Made by a program: the position numbers and the translations under genes. The notes under the pieces were generated by a model. The model saw nothing but the letters and a program-made list of their open reading frames with translations, had not been told where the DNA came from and searched no databases. Positions 25,479-31,333 of a DNA stretch of 64,000 bases are shown here, one piece after another. The number at the start of each line of letters is the position of its first letter. The stretch's first letter is position 1. The DNA is from Solirubrobacterales bacterium (GTDB lineage: Bacteria > Actinomycetota > Thermoleophilia > Solirubrobacterales > 70-9), in assembly GCA_025936755.1 (NCBI GenBank), contig JAICSS010000007.1, positions 50,467-114,466 of the forward strand. Direction: 5' to 3'.

Positions 25479-27866
25479 TCACTCCTTGCTTTGATGGGAC
25501 GGGGTGTCATTTGCATCTGGCCAGCCTTCCGACTCGAAGAACGGCATGCGGGCGCTGCCCGGGTCGGCCTCGACCTCGAGCGCCGCAAGCGCCGTACCCA
25601 GTCGCCCCTGGTAGAGGCTGTGCTCTCCGTGGGGGTTCTCGAATGCCCTCGAGGCGCTCGCCTGTCGGGCCAAGGTCCGAGCGCGATCGAGCCACTCCGG
25701 CTCGTTCGTCGTCGTCCGGTGGAAATTGACGAGCGCGTAGGCGCAGCCGGCCTTTCCGCAGCACACACTGGCATTCGTCGCTTCTCCCTCCCACGCGTTC
25801 CAGGCCGCGCCGCGGGCAAGGTCGCCCCAGTTGCCCCCGGGATCCGCGCGACCGGCAAGCGTCCACAGGTGCACGAACCCGGCGCTGCCGTTGCACCAGC
25901 CGGCGGAATATTCCGGAGCGGGATCGGCGACAGAGGTCCTCCAGCGCAGGCCCCGGCCCCAGGGCTCGGCGCACGCAGCCAGTTCCTCGAGGCGCCTGTC
26001 GAGAGGCAGCTCGACCGTCGCGGATGCGATCTCCTGCCAGCGCAGCGCCGCGTAGAGGAGACCCGCCCAGCCGTGGGCCATCCCGAGGCGGCCGAGCCCG
26101 TCGGGCGAATCGACCGGTGGGAGCTCGGAGGCCTGGCTCCAGATCGACTCCAGGGTCTGGACGCCGAGCTCGCCGATCGCCGTTCGCTCCGAGCGGGAGC
26201 CTGCCCCGCTCTGCAGCAGCAGCGCGCTTGCCAGGACGGTGCCGCTCCGACCGAGGGTGAGGTCGAGGTTCTCGCAGGCGGCCGAGGAGCTCTCCAGGAA
26301 GGCCGCGATCGCCTGGCCGGCGCCCCGGCGGTCCCCGGCCGCCTGCGCGACCAGGGCTCTCACGCAATGCAGGCCCGGTTTCGCATGGGCGGGCGAAACC
26401 AGCCCGATGAGCTCTTCGGTCCCGACTTCCTCGTCGTAGAAGGAAGACTCCTCGTCCGCCCGCGCCAGCGCCTTGGCGATCCACGTCTCCGCCAGCGCCA
26501 GCCAGCGGGCGTCGGAGCGGACGAGTGCGCCTCGCAGCAGGGCGTAGGCGATTCCGGCGCTGCCGTGGTGGACCGAGCAGCGGCGGGGCGGCTCGGCCAG
26601 AACCTCTCCATCCACGCCGTAAGCGGAGGCGAGAGCGGCGAACGGCTCGGGGCCAGAGGAGGAGCGGGACTTCGGAGCTGGGTCGGCGCTATGGCTCTCG
26701 ACGCACTCGGCCCATGCCTCCCGCATCTCCGCCAGGTCGGCGAACCGTCGCTCCGGCTCCTTCTCCAGGGCTCGGAAGAGGACCCGCTCGGCGTCGCCGA
26801 ACCCCTTCAGGCCCCGCTGGGCGAGCGAAACGGGGGGGTCGTTCGCGATCTGGCGCAGCATCTCCCCCCGCTCGAGGGAGAAATCGAGGCAGTGGACTCC
26901 GGTGACGGCCACGTAGAGCATCGCCGCCAACGCGTACTGCTCGCCCGCGGCCGTCAGCTGCGGCGGCGGGTCACCGGCGGCGAGGGCGCGGGCCTGCTCA
27001 GGCTCCATGAAGAACGCCATCCCACCCCGCGGAGGCGAGGGAGATTCGCCCTCGCCCCGCGTCGTGGCGATGCCGAAGTCGATGACGGCCACCTCTCCCT
27101 CCGCGGAGACGAGGACGTTTTTGGGATGAACGTCCCCGTGGAGCACGCCGGCGCGGTGGAGCTCCTCGTATCGCTCGAGCAGCCGCAGGCCCAGCGCCAA
27201 GACGTCGGCCGCCCGCCGCTGCCGCAGCTCGGCCGCCGCCTCCGAGAGGGGGATCCCGGGACACCACGCGGTTGCGACGAAGCGGCGGCCATCCTCCACG
27301 CCGGCGCCTTGCAGTCGCGGAGCCGAATCCGCTCGCAGGTGCTCCAGAACCAGCGCCTCGTTGATCAGCAGGGGATGGTCCGCGGCCCGGGATCCACGTC
27401 CCACCTTCAAGGCGACGGTCTCGCCCTTCGGCCCGACCGCCTGGTAGACCTCGCTGTCCTCCGAGACCTGCAGACAGCTGGAGACGCGGTAGCCGGCCCA
27501 CCGGTCTCCCGCAGAGAAGGTCGCGGAGATCGCCCGCGCATCCTCACTGTCTGCCGGGGCGAGCATTCGCGCCGCGATCAGGCGCTCCAGCAAGGGGTAG
27601 GAGTCCTGGAGGGTGCGCTCGGGGTCGGTGCCGCGCTCGCGGCTGAAGTCGATCACCGCCCCGACGATCGTCCGCGCCTCGCGAAACCGTTCGACCAGCT
27701 CTGCACCGTCGGCGTCGAGCACCCGCGCCAGCTCACGGGAGCCCTCCCGCATGATCGCGACCTCACCGGCACGCGCCCCGATCTGCAGTCGCACCGTCTC
27801 CGTCAGCTCGGCGACCGGTTGCAGAACCACGTCCTCGGGAAGGACGAAGTCTTCGCTGAGGCTCAT
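25479..27866 (-). CDS. protein kinase-LanC cyclase fusion, lanthipeptide synthetase-like, lacking the lyase domain
   Basis: A 795-aa protein. Residues 1-120 form a small alpha/beta winged-helix-like domain, possibly a leader-binding element. Residues 124-390 are a Ser/Thr kinase with VALK (Lys154), HGDVHPKN (Asp245, Asn250) and DFG (263-265), so it looks active. Residues 410-770 are a LanC alpha-toroid with the repeated GxxG turns (GSAG, GRSG, GWAG, GSAG, GKAG, GRLG), catalytic-type His598 in AHGWAG, and zinc ligands Cys658 (WCNG) and Cys702-Cys703 (CCG, where most LanC have CHG). Kinase plus zinc-site cyclase is the class IV LanL order, but the N-terminal lyase is missing and is encoded by the gene before it. 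Start ATG at 27866 overlaps that gene's TGA. Confidence 0.85.
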   Translation of the reverse strand: MSLSEDFVLPEDVVLQPVAELTETVRLQIGARAGEVAIMREGSRELARVLDADGAELVERFREARTIVGAVIDFSRERGTDPERTLQDSYPLLERLIAARMLAPADSEDARAISATFSAGDRWAGYRVSSCLQVSEDSEVYQAVGPKGETVALKVGRGSRAADHPLLINEALVLEHLRADSAPRLQGAGVEDGRRFVATAWCPGIPLSEAAAELRQRRAADVLALGLRLLERYEELHRAGVLHGDVHPKNVLVSAEGEVAVIDFGIATTRGEGESPSPPRGGMAFFMEPEQARALAAGDPPPQLTAAGEQYALAAMLYVAVTGVHCLDFSLERGEMLRQIANDPPVSLAQRGLKGFGDAERVLFRALEKEPERRFADLAEMREAWAECVESHSADPAPKSRSSSGPEPFAALASAYGVDGEVLAEPPRRCSVHHGSAGIAYALLRGALVRSDARWLALAETWIAKALARADEESSFYDEEVGTEELIGLVSPAHAKPGLHCVRALVAQAAGDRRGAGQAIAAFLESSSAACENLDLTLGRSGTVLASALLLQSGAGSRSERTAIGELGVQTLESIWSQASELPPVDSPDGLGRLGMAHGWAGLLYAALRWQEIASATVELPLDRRLEELAACAEPWGRGLRWRTSVADPAPEYSAGWCNGSAGFVHLWTLAGRADPGGNWGDLARGAAWNAWEGEATNASVCCGKAGCAYALVNFHRTTTNEPEWLDRARTLARQASASRAFENPHGEHSLYQGRLGTALAALEVEADPGSARMPFFESEGWPDANDTPSHQSKE

Positions 27867-29065
27867 GCCGTCGCCCCATTCCACAGCGACTGTCCCGGTG
27901 CCCAATCGGAGACGTCGACTCCCTCCAGCCGCAGTCGCTGCAGGGCGAACATGGACGGTTCCGGATGCCCACCCGAGCGGGCTGCAGACAACGCCGAGGC
28001 AAGCTGCTGGACGATCCAGAGCCTCCAGCTCTCCACCCCGACGGCGAACGAGCTCGAGGCGGGTGGATCGACCCCCCAGGAAAGGAGACCATCGGCGGAG
28101 CTTTCGGCAGTGAAGGGGACCCCCTGGGGAGACAACCCGTCGAGCTCGGCGGCAAGACGTGAGGACGCCGCTCCCAGGGTCTCGAAGGAGGAGAAGTAGG
28201 CGACCAGCTTGTCCGGCCTGAGCAGGCCGTCGAGGTCGGCGCCGATCTTGAAAGCGAGGGCGCCGGCGACGGCCAGCTCCTTCGCGACGACGGCGAGCGC
28301 CTCGGGCAGGGCCTCGGTGACCGGACTGACGTACAGCTTGTAGACGGCTGCGCCCTTCTCGACGCCATGAGCGGTGAGGCGTGACCTCCAGTGAACCCAG
28401 CCACTGTCGGAGCCGGCCTGGCGAGCCCACCGGGAGGCGATCGCGTCGGCCCGCGAGCCCTGATCCCAGCCGAGGTAAGCGGCCGCGGCGTCGCGATCGG
28501 GAATCCGCCTGCTCCAGGTTGGGGTCAGCGGCTCGCGGTTGTACCGGTAGAGGTAGCCCGCCAGCGCAGCCGGGTCGCCGATCTCGCTGGCGGCGGCAGC
28601 GCGGAGCGCCTCGTATGAGATGGCCGCCAGCCGTCCCGCACCGAGCGGGCAAGCTCCGATCCCGAGCGCCTCGCGCGCGTCGGCGGAGGTGACGAATTTT
28701 CCTTCGTGCTCGACCTCGAGAACCCCGTCGAGAACGAGCCGCGCCGAGACGTCGGCCGCCGCCTCTCCCAGCGACTCCCAGGTGCGGCGCGGCATCGGAG
28801 CGGCCTCCTGCAGGGTGAAGAACAGCAACGCGGTGTCTCGATCGACCGCTCTGACCGCCGACACCCCCGCCGGCTCGCGCGGAACCAGGACGCCGTAGAC
28901 GTCGGGATCGTCGGCGAGGCCGATCGCCTCTCGGCGGTCGGGCGACAGACGGTCGATCGCGACCATGCGGTATGCCGGGTTGGCACGGAACCGGGTCAGG
29001 CGGCTGACACCGGTATCAGCCGCCCTGGCGGTCGCCGCGCTCGCTGCGAAGGCTGCGGAGTCCAT
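27863..29065 (-). CDS. stand-alone HopA1/lanthipeptide-lyase-like protein
   Basis: A 400-aa protein. Residues about 240-335 (YKLYVSPVTEALPEALAVVA, LAFKIGADLDGLLRPDKLVAY, GVPFTAE, GLLSWGVDPP) resemble the HopA1 effector/phospho-Ser/Thr lyase fold. That fold forms the N-terminal lyase domain of class III/IV lanthipeptide synthetases and a separate subunit in class V. The usual Lys-x-His of OspF-type lyases reads Lys243-Leu-Tyr245 here, so the general-acid residue differs. Residues 25-95 (FRANPAYRMVAIDRL ... VDRDTALLFFTLQ) form a separate N-terminal region of unknown fold. Its stop overlaps the kinase-cyclase start (ATGA). Predicted role: removing phosphate from kinase-modified Ser/Thr to give dehydro residues. 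Confidence 0.65.
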   Translation of the reverse strand: MDSAAFAASAATARAADTGVSRLTRFRANPAYRMVAIDRLSPDRREAIGLADDPDVYGVLVPREPAGVSAVRAVDRDTALLFFTLQEAAPMPRRTWESLGEAAADVSARLVLDGVLEVEHEGKFVTSADAREALGIGACPLGAGRLAAISYEALRAAAASEIGDPAALAGYLYRYNREPLTPTWSRRIPDRDAAAAYLGWDQGSRADAIASRWARQAGSDSGWVHWRSRLTAHGVEKGAAVYKLYVSPVTEALPEALAVVAKELAVAGALAFKIGADLDGLLRPDKLVAYFSSFETLGAASSRLAAELDGLSPQGVPFTAESSADGLLSWGVDPPASSSFAVGVESWRLWIVQQLASALSAARSGGHPEPSMFALQRLRLEGVDVSDWAPGQSLWNGATA

Positions 29066-29096
29066 CGCCTCTCGAGAGGTCGATCGTGTAGCGGAC

Positions 29097-29453
29097 CTAC
29101 TCCTCCTCGGACCGAGGCCGTTGCTTTTTCACCACCTCTTCGGTCGCTTCGACTACCTCCAGCGCAGCTCGCAGCTCCTCCTGGAGTTGGGACAGCGAGG
29201 CGAGCTGAGATTTCCGGTCCTCCTGGACCGTGCTGATCATGCAGCTGAAAGCGCAATCCGGGGCCATCCTGGTGCTGATGATGCAGCTGAAGCAGCACTC
29301 TGCACCGACATCCATGTTCTGCTGCGTCCCAGGCGGCATAGTCAGGTTGCACATACTGGATTCCTGACACCAGGTGAAGTCGCAGTAGTTGGGTCCCCGG
29401 GCACCAGCGCGACGAACCGCATTGACCATCAAGTCTCGGTTTGCGAATGGCAT
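29097..29453 (-). CDS. 118-aa cysteine-rich protein, candidate RiPP precursor
   Basis: First gene of the operon, with a GGAAAG ribosome site 10 nt before the ATG. It has eight cysteines (24, 29, 35, 53, 54, 57, 67, 71) between a short N-terminus (MPFANRDLMVNAVRR) and a C-terminal acidic helix (about 82-118, LASLSQLQEELRAALEVVEA). Residues 53-61 (CCFSCIIST) and 67-75 (CAFSCMIST) are a direct repeat with a period of 14, rich in Ser/Thr next to Cys. If it is a precursor, the helical recognition segment would be C-terminal rather than N-terminal. Codon use and base composition look less GC-rich than neighbours, hinting at transfer. It could instead be a structural metal-binding protein. Confidence 0.6.
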   Translation of the reverse strand: MPFANRDLMVNAVRRAGARGPNYCDFTWCQESSMCNLTMPPGTQQNMDVGAECCFSCIISTRMAPDCAFSCMISTVQEDRKSQLASLSQLQEELRAALEVVEATEEVVKKQRPRSEEE

Positions 29454-29590
29454 GATTCACACTCTTTCCAGTCGGGGTTAGGGTGTGAAAAACCTACTAC
29501 TCAATTTTCAGTAGTCCATAGACTAAACGTAACAAACGAAGAGGTTCTTCGCGAGGTAGGCGGAGTGTCACCCTGCAGGGCGCCGAAGAG
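29454..29590 (-). promoter_or_regulatory. AT-richer promoter region of the RiPP-type operon with a 6-bp dyad
   Basis: The spacer between tRNA-Phe and the cysteine-rich gene is far less GC-rich than its surroundings. It holds ACTACT-CAATTTTC-AGTAGT (29496-29515), a likely operator or leader hairpin about 45-60 bp before the start codon. A clear -35/-10 pair could not be fixed; TTGTTA near 29543 is a weak -35 candidate. Confidence 0.4.
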
Positions 29591-29663
29591 TGGCGAGGGC
29601 GGGATTCGAACCCGCGACACCACGATTTTCAGTCGTGTGCTCTACCAACTGAGCTACCTCGCC
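29591..29663 (-). tRNA. tRNA-Phe (anticodon GAA)
   Basis: A 73-nt cloverleaf read on the minus strand. The acceptor GGCGAGG pairs with CCTCGCC plus discriminator A. The D arm holds GCTCAGTTGGTAGAGC, the anticodon stem CACGA/TCGTG carries loop CTGAAAA (anticodon GAA), and the T arm is CGCGGGTTCGAATCCCGC. CCA is not encoded. It lies between the RiPP-type operon and the GH15 gene. Confidence 0.95.
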
Positions 29664-29736
29664 TGGGGCGCTGGAACCGCTTGCGCAGGCGGAAGGCTAG
29701 CGGGCCGGAGGGGGCTTTGGCTGATTGCATGGGGGG

Positions 29737-31233
29737 ATGAGCTGGGCGCGGGCTGTGGCGGGACCGGTGGCGGTGGCCGCCGCGGGGGTGCTGCTGCTTT
29801 CCGGGGGGTCGGGTGCCGACCCGCAGACCCCGCAAGGCTTACCGCGGATGCCGCCGCCCTTCCTCGGGGTGGCGGTGCTGGGGGAGGGAGAGCTGACGGC
29901 GGCGGTCGACGCCTACGGGGACGTGGTCGACCTGCGGGCGCCCGGGCCGGCGGGCCGGGCGCTGATCGAGAACCCGGCCGCGCGACAGGCGGCGGGGACG
30001 GTGGCGGCGGGCACCGGCATCCAGGTCTGGGTGCGCGTCGGGGAGGGGTCGGCGCTGCCGATGTGGCGGGCGGACGCGGTGCGCCAGCGCTACCTGCCGG
30101 AGACGAACGTGCTGCGGACGGTCGCCCGCTTCGGCTCCGAGCGGGTGCGAATCGAGGAGGCGATCCACGGCGACCGGCTGGCGGTGGTCGCGGACGGCGG
30201 CGACGCGGACGTGCAGCTGCGGGTCAACGCGGCGGGCGGGGCCGTCACCCGGTCTCCCGGGGTGATCAACGAGGCGGCGGCCTCGGACCGCCGCTGGCTC
30301 CGGCGCAGCCGGCCGCTCGGGGGCGCCGCGCCGCGCTGGGCGCGGGAGATGTACCAGCGCTCGCTGCTCGTCCTCCACGCCCTCGCCGACCGCCGCACCG
30401 GGGCAGTCGCCGCCGGCGCCCGCGACGGCTGGGCCTACGTCTGGCCGCGCGACGCGTCCGCGGTCGCCATGGCTCTGGAGGCGGGTGGTCACCGAGAGGA
30501 GGCACGCCTAATCGTTCGCTCCCTGCTCGGCCTGGGGCTCGAGCAGGCCGCCCGCTTCGACGGCGACGGCAGCCCCGTCTCCGGCCGCGAGGCCCAGGGC
30601 GACGCGATCGGCTGGGTCGCCGCCGCCGCGAAGGCGGCGGGCATCGTCGGCAGCGCCCGCCAGGCGGCCCACATCCTCGCCGGCGGACAAACCATCCCCT
30701 GGCGCGACCGCCCCGACTACTGGGAGCAGGGCCCCGGCGACTACCTCGGCAACGCCCTCGCCTCCGCGTCCGCCGACGTGTCTGGGTTTTCCCGACATAT
30801 ATGGGGGGTTAGCTCAGACACCCCCCGGCGAGGGGGGCTGGTGCGGGAGGCGGGGGATCCGGAGTCGGGGCTCGATTCGGCGGCGGCCTGGGGGGTGCGG
30901 CCGTTTCCGCACCCTGGGCTCTACCCGGCGATCCGCAGGACCCTGAACGAGCTGGTGACCGCGGGCGGTCGCTTCGGCATCACCCCCGGCGAAGGCTGGG
31001 ACGGCGGCGAGGATCCCTGGTCGGCGCCGACCGCCTGGAGCGCTTGGTCGCTTGCCGCGCTCGGCGAGCGAGGGAAGGCGCTGGGGCTGCTGCGGGCGCT
31101 ACGCCGCAGCGCCACCCCGGCGGGGATGCTGCCGGAGCGGGTCGACGCCAGGACCGGCGTGCCCTGCTCCACCACCCCGCTGGCCTGGTCCCACGCCTTC
31201 GCGATCCTGGCGCTGCGCGAGCTCTGGCCCTAG
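29737..31233 (+). CDS. GH15 glucoamylase-like hydrolase, secreted
   Basis: A 498-aa protein with an N-terminal hydrophobic export segment (ARAVAGPVAVAAAGVLLLSG). The (alpha/alpha)6-barrel signatures of GH15 are present: WAYVWPRDASAVAMALEAGG (substrate-binding Arg-Asp), DYWEQGPGDY, and near the end LPERVDARTGVPCSTTPLAW followed by SHAFAILAL, where family members hold the catalytic base and the PLxWSHA motif. It probably hydrolyses alpha-glucosidic bonds such as those of glucans or trehalose. Residues encoded at about 30778-30826 (SGFSRHIWGVSSD) look like a low-complexity insertion at a palindromic DNA element. ATG 29737 is preferred over TTG 29725. Confidence 0.75.
   Translation: MSWARAVAGPVAVAAAGVLLLSGGSGADPQTPQGLPRMPPPFLGVAVLGEGELTAAVDAYGDVVDLRAPGPAGRALIENPAARQAAGTVAAGTGIQVWVRVGEGSALPMWRADAVRQRYLPETNVLRTVARFGSERVRIEEAIHGDRLAVVADGGDADVQLRVNAAGGAVTRSPGVINEAAASDRRWLRRSRPLGGAAPRWAREMYQRSLLVLHALADRRTGAVAAGARDGWAYVWPRDASAVAMALEAGGHREEARLIVRSLLGLGLEQAARFDGDGSPVSGREAQGDAIGWVAAAAKAAGIVGSARQAAHILAGGQTIPWRDRPDYWEQGPGDYLGNALASASADVSGFSRHIWGVSSDTPRRGGLVREAGDPESGLDSAAAWGVRPFPHPGLYPAIRRTLNELVTAGGRFGITPGEGWDGGEDPWSAPTAWSAWSLAALGERGKALGLLRALRRSATPAGMLPERVDARTGVPCSTTPLAWSHAFAILALRELWP
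30778..30826. repeat. palindromic insertion-like segment inside the GH15 gene
   Basis: GTGTCTG (30778-30784) pairs with CAGACAC (30815-30821), and GGGGGGT (30803-30809) pairs with ACCCCCC (30820-30826). The segment between is AT-richer than the gene around it. It is in frame and adds residues between the ALASASAD and LVREAGDPESG motifs. It might be a small mobile palindrome like the one in folP. Confidence 0.4.
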
Positions 31234-31242
31234 GCCGAGCGT

Positions 31243-31257
31243 CCCCGCATACCGGGG
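31243..31257. terminator. short hairpin between convergent GH15 and helicase genes
   Basis: CCCCG (31243-31247) and CGGGG (31253-31257) around CATAC, 10 bp after the GH15 stop. A modest terminator candidate; the rest of the 100-bp spacer shows nothing else. Confidence 0.35.
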
Positions 31258-31333
31258 AGAAATCGGTTCGCAGTCTCGTCACAAAGCCGCGAGCGCCGCG
31301 GCGTCCAGATCCCAGCTGCGCAAGGCGATCGCC

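Noticed and set aside
29591..29663. tRNA-Phe as an attachment site of an integrated element
   Set aside because: No integrase and no second copy of the tRNA 3' end were seen on either side of the RiPP-type operon.
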